From the NCBI RefSeq assembly GCF_012913485.1, contig NZ_CP051774.1, forward strand, positions 3,596,001 to 3,660,000: DNA of 64,000 bases. Direction: 5' to 3'. This document shows positions 9,112 to 19,241 of this stretch, one piece after another. Within the stretch, counting starts at the first letter, position 1. Each line of letters opens with the position of its first letter. Origin of the DNA: Luteolibacter luteus (GTDB taxonomy: Bacteria > Verrucomicrobiota > Verrucomicrobiia > Verrucomicrobiales > Akkermansiaceae). Below the pieces are notes generated by a model. The model did no database searches. It saw only the letters and a list, made by a program, of their open reading frames with translations, and was not told where the DNA came from. Made by a program: the position numbers and the translations under genes.

Positions 9112-10227
9112 ATGTTGGATGCTTCAACCCGTTCCATGGCACCCACTTCCGTCAATATTGCGCGCGGCATCTATCTTTTAGTCTGCGCCAGCGGTGGATA
9201 TGCCATCGCCTACATCCTGGGTTCGAGCAATGTCGACGTCTCTCCGGTGCAGGGCATCTGCGCGGGTCTTGTGGCAGGTGGCTTGTTCGTCTGGATCGAG
9301 CTCCTGATCAAAGGCTTCAGCCTGCGGGCATTCTCGACCGCGACCTTCGGTCTACTGGTGGGGATCTTCTGCGCGTGGCTGATCACGCGGCTCCAGATTT
9401 TCGACCTGCTGAATATTACTTTCCGGAACCGGCTGGGCCCGGCTGATGCGAGTTTGGATAGCACGGCGGCCCAGAACGCGGTGGATGCTGCCGCCACGCT
9501 GACGCTTGGTCTGAACGTGCTGCTCTATGCGACGCTTGGGTTCTTGGGCGCCGTGGTGGCACTTCGCAGCAGCCGAGACGACTTCGCTTTCATTCTTCCC
9601 TACGTCCGCTTCCGGCAGGACAGCAGCACCGGCCAGCCGGTGGTGCTCGATGCGGAATCGGTCATGGATGGCCGTGTGGCGGGTGTGGTTCGCTCGGGTT
9701 TCCTGCGTGGCCGATTGGTGATCCCGAAGTTCGTGTTGGATGAAATCCAGGTGCTCGCCAGTTCTCCGACCCAAGCAAAGCGTGAGCGCGCCGAGCGCGG
9801 GCTGGCTTCCCTTGAGTCGATGCGCTCCGCGAACGACTTGCAGGTCACCATCGAAGATGCCGGCGTAAATGGTGATGAAACCATGCACAGCCGCTTGCTT
9901 CATGTCGCCCAGCTTCTCGGGGCGCGGCTGATGAGTACGGATGAGAATCTCTGCAAGGTGGCGAAGCTCCGTAGCATTGATGTTCTCAATCTGGACGAGC
10001 TGCTCGACGCGTTGCGTCCGGCCGTCGGCGTGGGGGAGAAGGTCCGCCTCGCCTTGGTTCGTGGTGGCAAGGACGAGCACCAGGGAGTGGGCTACATGCC
10101 GGATGGTACGATGATCGTCGTGAATCATGCCGCGAAGAAGATCGGGACCACGCAGGATGTGGTGGTCATCAGCACCCTGCAGACAAGCTCGGGGACGATG
10201 GTCTTTGCGGAGCTGGTCGGGGCGTGA
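9112..10227 (+). CDS. PIN/TRAM-domain membrane protein (YacL-like)
   Basis: N-terminal part (about residues 10-170) has four hydrophobic helices. A PIN-like nuclease domain follows, with acidic residues in VLDAESVMDGR, FVLDEI and STDEN. A C-terminal TRAM domain (about 300-370) follows, with a typical GEKVRLALVRGGKDEHQGVGYMPDG-like course. This is the architecture of the Bacillus YacL/PIN-TRAM family, thought to act on RNA at the membrane. The start is uncertain: ATG 9112 or ATG 9136 (MAPTSV). The longer frame from 9043 begins inside the preceding terminator and was rejected. It is convergent, four bases from the next gene. Confidence 0.85.
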   Translation: MLDASTRSMAPTSVNIARGIYLLVCASGGYAIAYILGSSNVDVSPVQGICAGLVAGGLFVWIELLIKGFSLRAFSTATFGLLVGIFCAWLITRLQIFDLLNITFRNRLGPADASLDSTAAQNAVDAAATLTLGLNVLLYATLGFLGAVVALRSSRDDFAFILPYVRFRQDSSTGQPVVLDAESVMDGRVAGVVRSGFLRGRLVIPKFVLDEIQVLASSPTQAKRERAERGLASLESMRSANDLQVTIEDAGVNGDETMHSRLLHVAQLLGARLMSTDENLCKVAKLRSIDVLNLDELLDALRPAVGVGEKVRLALVRGGKDEHQGVGYMPDGTMIVVNHAAKKIGTTQDVVVISTLQTSSGTMVFAELVGA

Positions 10228-10231
10228 CTTT

Positions 10232-10909
10232 CTAATTGAAGAAACGGGCGATATTCAGAAGGGCGAATGCCGCGGTCATGAAGCCGGTTACCAAGGCTAT
10301 CAGCTTGAGAGGTGCTTTGATTTCATCGAGGTCCCTGCCCGGTTTCAGGATCAGATGTTGGAAGGATGACGAGTAGAGGGTCGCCACGGAGGATGCGCAA
10401 ACAAGGCCCATCGCGAGCATGGAGAATTTTCCGGGAAGAAAAGGAGCATCCATGAGGAAGAGGGGACCATCCATGAGGAACAGGATGTTCCATCCGATCA
10501 AGAGAACGGCCAAGGCTTGCCAACGGACAGGAATCCCCTTGGGACGCGGAACGCTGGAGGCCGGGCCTTGTGCCTGAAACCCGCTGGCATGGATCTGCGA
10601 AAGCAGAGCGTCAGGGCTGCCGGTGCACCAAAAAATGATCCGGGCGGGATAGGTGGCCACATTGTGGTGAATCCGTATTCCCCAGCCGAGCGCCGGAATG
10701 ACCGCATATCGCTCGAGTGAGACCACCGTTTCGGGTGTGAAGGTGTAGCTTCCGAGAAAGGTGACTTTCAGTTGGAGGGAGCGGGCTGTAACCCGCAGCT
10801 TGGCCATGGGCCAGCTCGCGTTCATCAGTCCAATCTTCGCCCCGCCGGTTTTCTCGAGTAATTCGCTCACGCTGCTCTCAAGGGTGTCGTTCGTTTTCCT
10901 TGGGCCCAC
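10232..10909 (-). CDS. Membrane protein of unknown function
   Basis: A 225-residue protein starting at a GTG preceded by GGAAAG four bases upstream. The first half is soluble and mixed in composition. The C-terminal third has three hydrophobic segments (about residues 133-155, 163-180 and 203-222). No domain recognised. It begins 27 bases after the end of the NAD(P)HX-repair gene on the same strand, so it is probably the last gene of that transcript. It may be an interior-facing sensor or a housekeeping membrane protein. Confidence 0.7.
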   Translation of the reverse strand: MGPRKTNDTLESSVSELLEKTGGAKIGLMNASWPMAKLRVTARSLQLKVTFLGSYTFTPETVVSLERYAVIPALGWGIRIHHNVATYPARIIFWCTGSPDALLSQIHASGFQAQGPASSVPRPKGIPVRWQALAVLLIGWNILFLMDGPLFLMDAPFLPGKFSMLAMGLVCASSVATLYSSSFQHLILKPGRDLDEIKAPLKLIALVTGFMTAAFALLNIARFFN

Positions 10910-10936
10910 CGGTCTTTCCAGCGGGTAAAGATCAAG

Positions 10937-12409
10937 CTATCGCCTCCGCTGCCGCCAATCATCGATCGCCCCGCCAAGATGGCGGATGGTGTCGCTGGCT
11001 GTTGCGATCGGGCCATTGGCCAAGCTTCGTTCTCCCGCCCTCCCGCACAACCAGGCTCCCAGTGAGGCTGCATCCGTGCTCTCCGCGCCTTGGGCCAGCA
11101 GGGTGCCGATGACCCCAGAAAGAGCGTCTCCCTGGCCGCCGGACGCCATCCCGGCATGACCGGTGGGATTGAAGCGGATTGCCTGTCCGGACTTGGCCAC
11201 CAGCGTGCGTGCGCCTTTCAGGAGCAAGGTGCAGCCGTGCTTTTGAACAAAGGCTCCGCACGCGGTCACCGCCGATTCCCCAGCCAGCTCCGGTGCCAAG
11301 CGAGCGAACTCTCCCGGATGAGGCGTGATCACGTGATTCGATTTTAGCAGATCGAGTCTTCCAGCCTTTGCGATCTGGTTCAGCGCATCTGCGTCAAGGA
11401 TGATGGGGCGTTCGTCGCTCGCGAGAAACTCCAGAAGAGACGCATGGTAATGCTGGCTGGCATGGCCCGTGCCCGGGCCGATGACCAAGGCATCGTGCCT
11501 TGCTTCGAAGGCCTCCTTCACCGGGTCCGGCGAGGGCCGCACCATCACCTCAGGAGGCATGGCACTGAGCAGATGCGGCGGGAAATCTCCCTCCACATGC
11601 AGGGTCACCAATCCGGCGCCGGCATGCAGCGCGGCGCTTGTGCAGATCACGGCCGCGCCTGTCATTCCCGGGGATCCCGCCAAAATTCCCGCGCGCCCCG
11701 CATCTCCCTTGTGAAAACCGTGCGCGCGCGGTTCCAGCAGTCCTGGGAACGCCTCCGGACAAAAGAACTTGAGAAAGGAATCATCGGGAAGGGGGAGGTC
11801 CTTCAGAGGGACAAGGACAACCCGTCCGCAGCGCAGTACCCCGTTTGGACTGGCTATTCCCATTTTGGCAACCCCTACCGGGAGTGTCAGGTCTGCAATC
11901 ACGGCCTCACCCGAGCCCGTGTCCGCATCGAGTCCCGAGGGTAGGTCCATGGCGGCCACGACAGCGCCGTGGTTCTGCCGGAGGGTCGCCATTTCCTCCG
12001 CCATCGCTGCGACCGGCCCTCGCAGCGCGCCCTTTGCTCCGATGCCGAGCAAGCCGTCGAGAAGGAGGAAGGGCCCGCTGCCCTTGTGGCGGGGTACATC
12101 AATCTCCGGAGCGATCGCCAAGTCCCGGAGCTTCCGGCGGGGCAGTTCGCCCCACTCCTCCTCGGGAAACGCCGCACGGATCGCAATCCGCCAGCCCGCC
12201 TCCCGCAAATGACGAAGGGCGACTAAAGCGTCGCCCCCGTTGTTGCCCTTGCCGACGTAGCCGATGGCGCTTCCCGGCCGGGAAAATTGTTCGATCAGGC
12301 GTTCTGCGATGCCTTCACCGGCGAGATCCATCAGCGCTTCCGCCGATACACCCCGCGCGAACGCGGCTTCTTCCAGCGACCGCATGGCCGCACCGGTGAC
12401 AAAGGACAT
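10937..12409 (-). CDS. nnr: Bifunctional NAD(P)H-hydrate epimerase / ADP-dependent dehydratase
   Basis: Repairs damaged nicotinamide cofactors: the N-terminal epimerase interconverts R- and S-NAD(P)HX, and the C-terminal kinase-fold domain dehydrates S-NAD(P)HX using ADP. The epimerase loop GYVGKGNNGGDALV is near residue 50. The dehydratase domain starts near HKGDAGRAGILAGS, continues through ITPHPGEFARL and ends in a GMASGGQGDALSG loop carrying the catalytic aspartate. I placed the start at ATG 12409 (MSFVTGAAMRSLEE), 17 bases after the amidase stop, because the longer frame adds 18 unrelated residues overlapping that gene. About 490 residues, usual for the fusion. Confidence 0.93.
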   Translation of the reverse strand: MSFVTGAAMRSLEEAAFARGVSAEALMDLAGEGIAERLIEQFSRPGSAIGYVGKGNNGGDALVALRHLREAGWRIAIRAAFPEEEWGELPRRKLRDLAIAPEIDVPRHKGSGPFLLLDGLLGIGAKGALRGPVAAMAEEMATLRQNHGAVVAAMDLPSGLDADTGSGEAVIADLTLPVGVAKMGIASPNGVLRCGRVVLVPLKDLPLPDDSFLKFFCPEAFPGLLEPRAHGFHKGDAGRAGILAGSPGMTGAAVICTSAALHAGAGLVTLHVEGDFPPHLLSAMPPEVMVRPSPDPVKEAFEARHDALVIGPGTGHASQHYHASLLEFLASDERPIILDADALNQIAKAGRLDLLKSNHVITPHPGEFARLAPELAGESAVTACGAFVQKHGCTLLLKGARTLVAKSGQAIRFNPTGHAGMASGGQGDALSGVIGTLLAQGAESTDAASLGAWLCGRAGERSLANGPIATASDTIRHLGGAIDDWRQRRR

Positions 12410-12425
12410 GCCGCAGCCTAGTCCA

Positions 12426-13031
12426 TCAACCCGACTTGCGGAAGCGCACGACGCCGTCGGCAATGCCTTCTGCCAGCGATTGGCGGAAATTGGCCGACTT
12501 CATGCGGTTGCGTTCGTTCGCGTTGCTGACAAAGCCGCATTCCACCAGAATCGAAGGGCAGCGGGTATTCCGGATCACGTAGAAGCGGGCGAATTTCGCC
12601 CCGCGGTTGATGGCCCGGACCTTCGACATGATGCCGGAGTGAACGTAGGAGGCGAGCGGCTGGCTCTGGCCGGAGTGATAATAGGTCTCCAGACCGGACA
12701 CGGACTGCTTCCAGGTGTAGTTGTAGTGAACGCTGACGAAGATTGCGTCCGAGTAGCGGCTGGCGATGCGCACGCGCTCCGGCAGGGAAATGAAATAGTC
12801 GCTCCGGCGGGTCATCACCGTGCGGAAGCCGCGCTTCTTCAGCTCACCTTCGAGCCGCGTCGCGGTATCGAGAGCCAGGTGCTTTTCATACACCATGCCC
12901 CATTGGCCGCCCTTGTCGTGCCCGCCGTGGCCGGGATCGATCACCACGGTGCGGAAAGCACGTGCGTGGGCCGTGGCGGAGGCGAGTGCCAGAACAAGGA
13001 GGGAGAAAATAAGCTGACGAAGACCTCTCAT
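12426..13031 (-). CDS. N-acetylmuramoyl-L-alanine amidase (Amidase_3), exported
   Basis: Cleaves the bond between muramic acid and the stem peptide of peptidoglycan in the periplasm. A signal peptide covers about residues 1-24. The zinc ligands and catalytic glutamate of the AmiC-type fold are visible: His in DPGHGG, Glu in YEKHLALD, His in VSVHYN and Glu in LVECGF. About 201 residues, a minimal catalytic domain with no cell-wall-binding module. ATG 13031 was preferred to the longer form since it directly precedes the signal sequence. It heads the transcript that continues into nnr. An AT-rich stretch (13048-13080) just upstream is the likely promoter region. Confidence 0.92.
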   Translation of the reverse strand: MRGLRQLIFSLLVLALASATAHARAFRTVVIDPGHGGHDKGGQWGMVYEKHLALDTATRLEGELKKRGFRTVMTRRSDYFISLPERVRIASRYSDAIFVSVHYNYTWKQSVSGLETYYHSGQSQPLASYVHSGIMSKVRAINRGAKFARFYVIRNTRCPSILVECGFVSNANERNRMKSANFRQSLAEGIADGVVRFRKSG

Positions 13032-13138
13032 GGGAAGATCGTTAACCAACGAAAACAGTTTACATTATTTAAATATAATGGGCGGCCTGTAAAGGACAAA
13101 TGCCCTGCGGAATCCCGGAGGAGATGCGGGAAAAGTGC

Positions 13139-14011
13139 TTAGAAACTCGGGCGCTCTGAAGCTTTCCGGACTTTGCCACGGGCTTCCGCCTCTGCCTTCG
13201 GGTCATACGGAATGCTATTTCCCACTTGGACGGAACCGTCCTTCATGGTGAAGAGCTGGGGATTGATGCTGCCTGCTGCCTTGTGGAGCTGGCTTCCCAA
13301 CAGGCTGCCATCCGGGCCGATGCGTGCATGGGACCAGACCGTGGGAGCGATCAGGTAGAGCACGTGCATGGTCTGGCGGTTATCAAGCGCCACGGCCGGC
13401 TTGCTGAAGCTGAGGTATTCGCCAAGCGAGTGGGTCTGCAGGGCGGAACCCGTCTTGGTATTCATCACCTGGCCGTAGAGGTAGGTCTTGCGGCCGTTGT
13501 TGAAATTCAGCACGCGAAATTCCCGCATCTGACCCGGCTTGCCCGGCAGTCCGACTTTCTGCGTCCAGTAGGGGCGGGCAGTGCTGATGTTGAAGAGCAG
13601 GCGGTTCGAGATGAAGCCATCCCGGGTTTGGCCGGGGAGGCGCACCACCGCATAAACCGAGAAATTCCCCATTTCCCGCAGCGGATACATCTGCGCTAGG
13701 TCGAATCTCCGCGACATTGTCTGGCCAAAGGGGATCTTCGCCGCACCGAATGCCGGTTGGGAAAGAGCACTCAGGGGCACGCCATCGCGATTGGCACCCA
13801 TTACCGTGAAGTTGATCCAGCCCTGGCGGCTGTCCCCCTGGAGAGTAAGGTCTTGGCCGGACTGGTTCGTGATGCTCACCACCACCTCCACCGGCTCACC
13901 CGCGACAAAAGTGTTGCGGGCCATCTGAAGCCTCACATCCACCTGCGCCATCGCCGGGACGGCGAGGACGCAGAGCCAGACAAGGTGAAAAAGGGAACGG
14001 ATTCCGGTCAT
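13139..14011 (-). CDS. Secreted protein with N-terminal Ig-like domain, unknown function
   Basis: A signal peptide ends near VPAMAQ, about residue 22. The following 100 residues (VRLQMARNTFVAGEPVEV and VSITNQSGQDLTL) look like a beta-sandwich of the kind used in secreted scaffold or protease-inhibitor proteins. The rest of the 290 residues is beta-rich and ends in a charged tail. No catalytic motif is visible. The 127-base gap before the amidase gene argues against tight coupling. Probably periplasmic or surface-associated; function unknown. Confidence 0.75.
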   Translation of the reverse strand: MTGIRSLFHLVWLCVLAVPAMAQVDVRLQMARNTFVAGEPVEVVVSITNQSGQDLTLQGDSRQGWINFTVMGANRDGVPLSALSQPAFGAAKIPFGQTMSRRFDLAQMYPLREMGNFSVYAVVRLPGQTRDGFISNRLLFNISTARPYWTQKVGLPGKPGQMREFRVLNFNNGRKTYLYGQVMNTKTGSALQTHSLGEYLSFSKPAVALDNRQTMHVLYLIAPTVWSHARIGPDGSLLGSQLHKAAGSINPQLFTMKDGSVQVGNSIPYDPKAEAEARGKVRKASERPSF

Positions 14012-14099
14012 GGGGCGCAGGCCTATCTGAGGGATGAGGCCGCGTCAATCCAACGGACCGCATCTCCCTTCTAACGGTGGGCAGCCGTTTACAGGGTGA

Positions 14100-14702
14100 T
14101 TACACGTAGTGGAGAGCCTTCGCCAGATCAGCGATCTGAGGCTCGCGATCAAGCAACTCTTGGATTGGATCCCAGCGACCGGCAACGAGGGCATCGCGGG
14201 CGGATTCCGGCATATTGAAGCCGAAATCGAGGCCGGTGGACGAGCGCACGCGCTTGTTCGCCATATCCAACGTGATCTCTACCGAAGGATCGGCTTCCAC
14301 CGCTTGGCGGAGTTGGTCGATCTCGGCCGCGGTCAGGCACACGCAGGGCATGGCAAGGCCGGTCGAATTGCCGAAGAAGATCTCCGCGAAGGACTCTGCG
14401 ACCACTGCCTTGAAGCCATACTTGCTCAGGGACTGAGGCGCGTGCTCACGGGAGGAGCCGCAGCCGAAGTTCACCCCGGCGAGCAGGATCGTCGCGCCGT
14501 CAAAGCGGCTGTCATTGAGCGGATGGTTGGTTTTCTCCCCGGTATTCGGGTCGAAGCGGACGTCGTAGAAGGCAAATTCGCCGAGGCCATCAAAGGTCAC
14601 GCACTTCATGAAGCGCGCGGGGATGATGCGGTCGGTATCGATGTCGGCACCGGGAACGAAGACGGCGCGGCCGGAAACGGAAGTGATTTTTTCGAGGGCC
14701 AT
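14100..14702 (-). CDS. leuD: 3-isopropylmalate dehydratase small subunit
   Basis: Swivelling subunit of isopropylmalate isomerase, which converts 2- to 3-isopropylmalate in leucine synthesis together with LeuC. The N-terminal DIDTDRIIPARF and the GVNFGCGSSREHAP motif are intact, and the 200-residue length is normal. It starts 30 bases after the leuC stop on the same strand, so the two subunits are co-transcribed. Confidence 0.97.
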   Translation of the reverse strand: MALEKITSVSGRAVFVPGADIDTDRIIPARFMKCVTFDGLGEFAFYDVRFDPNTGEKTNHPLNDSRFDGATILLAGVNFGCGSSREHAPQSLSKYGFKAVVAESFAEIFFGNSTGLAMPCVCLTAAEIDQLRQAVEADPSVEITLDMANKRVRSSTGLDFGFNMPESARDALVAGRWDPIQELLDREPQIADLAKALHYV

Positions 14703-14732
14703 GATGGCGGTGGGCTCGTTTTTTGAAAGGGC

Positions 14733-16157
<1,425 letters not shown>

Positions 16158-16463
16158 GATGCGATCGCCGGGTTGCGCGGCGGGGCGGGAAAGTGGGTCT
16201 TTCGCCCCGGATTGTCAAAGCGCGATCAAGTACGCGCCCTCCGTGGATTTGCTCAGGGAGGCGGTGCCGCGGCAGTTGCCACAACCTGCCGACGTCGAAA
16301 AATCGAGCCCATCCACTCCGTGGAGCCGTGATGCTCTACTTTTTACTGACGGATATCCAAAGATCTCAGCGGATAAAACGGCGCTATCTGATGTATTGCT
16401 AAAGACAATACTTTGTCGGCTTTGATTTGGAGGGTCTTATTTTAACGCTTTGAAACAGACCAT
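16158..16463 (-). promoter_or_regulatory. leuC upstream region with candidate sigma-70 promoter
   Basis: About 300 bases without a convincing gene. On the minus strand a perfect TTGACA (16213-16218) lies 55 bases before the leuC ATG, followed after 17 bases by a poor -10 (CACTTT). A small hairpin GTATTG/CAATAC (16393-16411) lies further up. No leucine-rich leader peptide or T-box was found. Confidence 0.4.
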
Positions 16464-16494
16464 AAAAAAGCCCCTGCCATGTTGGCAGGGGCTT
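16464..16494 (-). terminator. Rho-independent terminator of micro-lipoprotein 1
   Basis: A perfect 12-bp stem, AAGCCCCTGCCA (minus strand from 16494) against its complement ending at 16469, with a 3-base loop, followed on the minus strand by a run of T (16464-16469). It lies 33 bases past the stop codon of the 49-residue lipoprotein gene. Confidence 0.92.
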
Positions 16495-16526
16495 CTGAAG
16501 ATCTGTTTTAAGTCCGCGGATCTCGC

Positions 16527-16676
16527 TTACTTGGAGTATTCCACTTGGGCTGCTTGGACTTCCTGGAATTGAGGAAGCGGGCGCAGCGGAGCAGCTTTCG
16601 GTTCACCCGTGCAGCAGCACGAGACGGAGATCAGAGCGAAGGCGGAGAGGCAGACAGAAGCGATGACGCGGAACAT
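16527..16676 (-). CDS. Micro-lipoprotein 1 (49 residues)
   Basis: A short frame starting MFRVIASVCLSAFALISVSC: a lipoprotein signal peptide whose lipobox (ISVSC) would leave Cys20 as the lipidated first residue, directly followed by two more cysteines (CCC). The mature peptide is only 30 residues, alanine/proline/glutamine-rich, and ends in VEYSK. It is supported by its own strong terminator, the standard signal layout, and a second gene of the same design 138 bases upstream. No function known; such peptides are usually missed by annotation because of size. Confidence 0.7.
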   Translation of the reverse strand: MFRVIASVCLSAFALISVSCCCTGEPKAAPLRPLPQFQEVQAAQVEYSK

Positions 16677-16730
16677 GGCAAGGAGTCAAAAGGGGTTTTA
16701 CGGATTGCGCGAGAAAAATGATTGCAGGTC

Positions 16731-16768
16731 AAAAATTGCAGGGTGGGCCGGCAGGCGGTCCACCCTGC
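16731..16768 (-). terminator. Rho-independent terminator of micro-lipoprotein 2
   Basis: GCAGGGTGG (16738-16746) pairs with CCACCCTGC (16760-16768) around a 13-base GC-rich loop. On the minus strand the stem is followed by AA and then TTTTT (16731-16735). It lies 46 bases past the stop of the 41-residue lipoprotein gene. Confidence 0.85.
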
Positions 16769-16814
16769 GGTGAGTCATTATGCGGAAAGTGGACGCTTCC
16801 CGCAATCGGCCCGA

Positions 16815-16940
16815 TTACTTGGACGGGGCAACGTAGGTCGGAGAAGAAGGGGCGGGAGCCGGGCGGCTTTCGCAGCACGAAGCAGCGAGCAGAGTTCCAA
16901 CCGCGGCGGCGGCGAGAGAAACGACTTTGATGAGTTTCAT
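16815..16940 (-). CDS. Micro-lipoprotein 2 (41 residues)
   Basis: Starts MKLIKVVSLAAAAVGTLLAA and runs into SCCESRPAPAPSSP; lipobox LAASC, so lipidation is predicted at Cys22 with another cysteine following. The mature part is about 20 residues, proline/serine/alanine-rich, ending APSK. The longer in-frame extension upstream lacks signal character and overlaps asd on the other strand, so it was rejected. Same layout and strand as its neighbour, again with a dedicated terminator. Function unknown; perhaps a small entericidin-like envelope lipoprotein. Confidence 0.7.
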   Translation of the reverse strand: MKLIKVVSLAAAAVGTLLAASCCESRPAPAPSSPTYVAPSK

Positions 16941-17102
16941 GGTAGTTGCTTTCGGTTGTGTATCGGGATCCCGGACATAATCCGCACCCTGCGGGACTCT
17001 AACGGTTCGGGTTCTACGCGCAAGGTAAAAGCCGGAAGCGGGTCCCCGCACGATTCGGTTGCCAGACGGGGTTCCAGCCCTACAATCGCCGCTCCCAAAA
17101 TC

Positions 17103-18104
17103 ATGAGCGAAGCCAAGCACGTCGCGATCGTCGGCGCCACCGGTGCGGTGGGTGAAGAAATGCGTCTCTGTCTCGAGCAACGGAAGTTCCCGGTCGGCAA
17201 GCTGACCGTGCTGGCTTCCGCGCGTTCGGCAGGGAAACGGATTCCCTTCGCCGGCCAGGACGTAATCGTCGAGGAACTCACCCACGATAGCTTCGCGGGA
17301 GTCGACATCGCGCTATTCTCGGCGGGCGGTGGTATTTCGAAGGAATTCGGCCCTTCTGCGGCGGCAGCCGGCGCCGTGGTGATCGACAATTCCTCGGCCT
17401 TCCGCATGGACGAGGGCGTGCCGCTGGTGGTCCCGGAGATCAATCCGGCTGCCGCGAAGAATCGCCCTCGCGGGATCATCGCGAACCCGAACTGTACCAC
17501 CATCATTTCGTTGATGGCCCTCGCGCCGTTGCACGAGGTCTTTGGCCTGAAGTCGATCATCGCCTCTTCTTATCAGGCGGTGTCCGGCTCCGGAGCCCAA
17601 GGCATCATCGAGCTGGAAGAGCAGGTAAAGGCCATCGCCACCGGCCAGCCCTTCGAGCCGAAAGTTTACCCGCGCCAGATCGCATTCAACGTGATTCCAC
17701 AGGTCGACGTCTTCACGGACAACGGCTACACCAAGGAAGAGTTGAAGATGCTCAACGAGGGCCGCAAGATCCTCGGCCACGCCGATCTAAAGGTTTCCTG
17801 CACCTGCGTGCGCGTGCCGGTTTACCGCTCGCATTCGGTGTCAATCACCGCTCAATTTGAGCGTCCGGTGGATGTGGAAGCCGCTCGCGCCGCCTTCGCT
17901 GGCAAGCCTGGCGTGAAGGTGGTGGACGATCCGGCCAACAAGGTTTTCCCGGTGCCGCTCGACACGACGGGCAAGGACGACTGCCTCGTTGGCCGCATCC
18001 GCAAGAACCTCGTCCTGGACAATGCCCTCGACCTCTGGGTGGTTGGTGATCAGGTCCGGAAGGGTGCGGCGCTGAATGCCGTGCAGATCGCGGAGATTCT
18101 CTAG
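17103..18104 (+). CDS. asd: Aspartate-semialdehyde dehydrogenase
   Basis: Reduces aspartyl phosphate to aspartate semialdehyde with NADPH, the branch point to lysine/diaminopimelate, threonine and methionine. The N-terminal GATGAVGEEM loop binds NADPH. Catalytic Cys131 is in NPNCTT, SYQAVSGSGAQG follows, and the acid-base histidine lies in RVPVYRSHS. 333 residues from ATG 17103; the much longer upstream extension runs antisense to the micro-lipoprotein and is not asd-like. It stands alone, 87 bases before the prenyl synthase gene on the same strand. Confidence 0.96.
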   Translation: MSEAKHVAIVGATGAVGEEMRLCLEQRKFPVGKLTVLASARSAGKRIPFAGQDVIVEELTHDSFAGVDIALFSAGGGISKEFGPSAAAAGAVVIDNSSAFRMDEGVPLVVPEINPAAAKNRPRGIIANPNCTTIISLMALAPLHEVFGLKSIIASSYQAVSGSGAQGIIELEEQVKAIATGQPFEPKVYPRQIAFNVIPQVDVFTDNGYTKEELKMLNEGRKILGHADLKVSCTCVRVPVYRSHSVSITAQFERPVDVEAARAAFAGKPGVKVVDDPANKVFPVPLDTTGKDDCLVGRIRKNLVLDNALDLWVVGDQVRKGAALNAVQIAEIL

Positions 18105-18191
18105 CATGGAGCAAGGGGCGAAGAGCTTGGAGAAAGAGCGCACGCCTTGCCTTTCTCCCGATTCTCCGCTCCAAGTTCCCCGCTCTTTGCC

Positions 18192-19073
18192 ATGTCGCTC
18201 AAAGAATACCTCGCCACCCGTTCCGCTGAAGTCGATGCCGCTCTCGATGCCTTCCTCCCGAAGGCGAAGGAGAAGCCGGCCACGATCCACGCGGCGATGC
18301 GGTACAGCATCTTTGCCGGCGGCAAGCGCCTGCGTCCTATCTTGTGCCTGGCTGCAGCCGAGGCATGTGGCGGCGATGTGGAAAGCGCCATGCCGCCTGC
18401 CTGTGCGGTGGAGATCCTGCATACCTACTCGCTGGTGCACGACGATCTGCCGTGCATGGACGATGACGACCTGCGCCGCGGTCGCCCGACCTGCCACAAG
18501 GTTTATGGCGAAGGCATGGCAGTCCTGACCGGCGATGCGCTTTTGACGGAGGCTTTCCTGATCCTCGCGCAGACCACTCCCGCCAAGCGCTATCCCGGTG
18601 CCGCCTATGTCGCGGAGCTGGCGTTGACCGGCGGGTCCACGAGGCTGATCGGCGGTCAGGTGATGGACTTGGAAGGTGAGGGGAAGAAGCTTACCAAGGC
18701 GCAACTCGTGAAGATCCACGAGTCAAAGACCGCGGCTCTCCTTACCAGCTCGATCCGTCTCGGAGCGATGACCGCGAATGCCACCGAGAAGCAACTGGAG
18801 GCGCTAAGCGTCTTCGGTCGTGCCCTTGGCTTGGCGTTCCAAGTGATCGATGACGTCCTCGATGTAACGCAGTCTACCGAGGTCCTCGGCAAGACGGCTG
18901 GCAAAGATGCAGCGGTGGAGAAGGCTACCTATCCCGCGATCCTTGGCCTTGAGAAGTCGCGGAAAGAAGCGGCGAAGTTTACCCGGGAAGCGCTGGATGC
19001 CCTGAAGCCCTTCGGGAAGAAGGCCCAGCGTCTGAGGGAGATCGCGGAGTATCTTCTGAAGCGGGAGTACTGA
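18192..19073 (+). CDS. Polyprenyl (farnesyl/geranylgeranyl) diphosphate synthase
   Basis: Condenses isopentenyl diphosphate with allylic diphosphates to make C15-C20 precursors of undecaprenol, quinones or carotenoids. The first aspartate-rich motif DDLPCMDDDDLRRG begins at residue 84. GGKRLRP (43-49) binds isopentenyl diphosphate. The second aspartate-rich motif QVIDDVLD is near residue 220. 293 residues from ATG 18192, typical of IspA-type short-chain synthases. Exact chain length cannot be fixed by eye, so no symbol is given; ispA is the best guess. Confidence 0.92.
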   Translation: MSLKEYLATRSAEVDAALDAFLPKAKEKPATIHAAMRYSIFAGGKRLRPILCLAAAEACGGDVESAMPPACAVEILHTYSLVHDDLPCMDDDDLRRGRPTCHKVYGEGMAVLTGDALLTEAFLILAQTTPAKRYPGAAYVAELALTGGSTRLIGGQVMDLEGEGKKLTKAQLVKIHESKTAALLTSSIRLGAMTANATEKQLEALSVFGRALGLAFQVIDDVLDVTQSTEVLGKTAGKDAAVEKATYPAILGLEKSRKEAAKFTREALDALKPFGKKAQRLREIAEYLLKREY

Positions 19074-19241
19074 CGTCAGGTCCGGAGAGCCCGGCTTCCC
19101 TGCCGAGATCGCGAGCTTGCAGGAATTTCTGTCCGGCGGGGGTCAACGGAAAGGGTGTATTATGCATGTTATGTGAATTTCATGTGATGACTTTGTATTC
19201 TGTTTGACGATGAAAGAGGGGTATTGTCTCCCTGATGGACT

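Noticed and set aside
16722-17102. N-terminal extension of asd upstream of 17103
   Set aside because: It overlaps the antisense micro-lipoprotein gene and is not Asd-like; family members start at the GATGAVG-containing strand.
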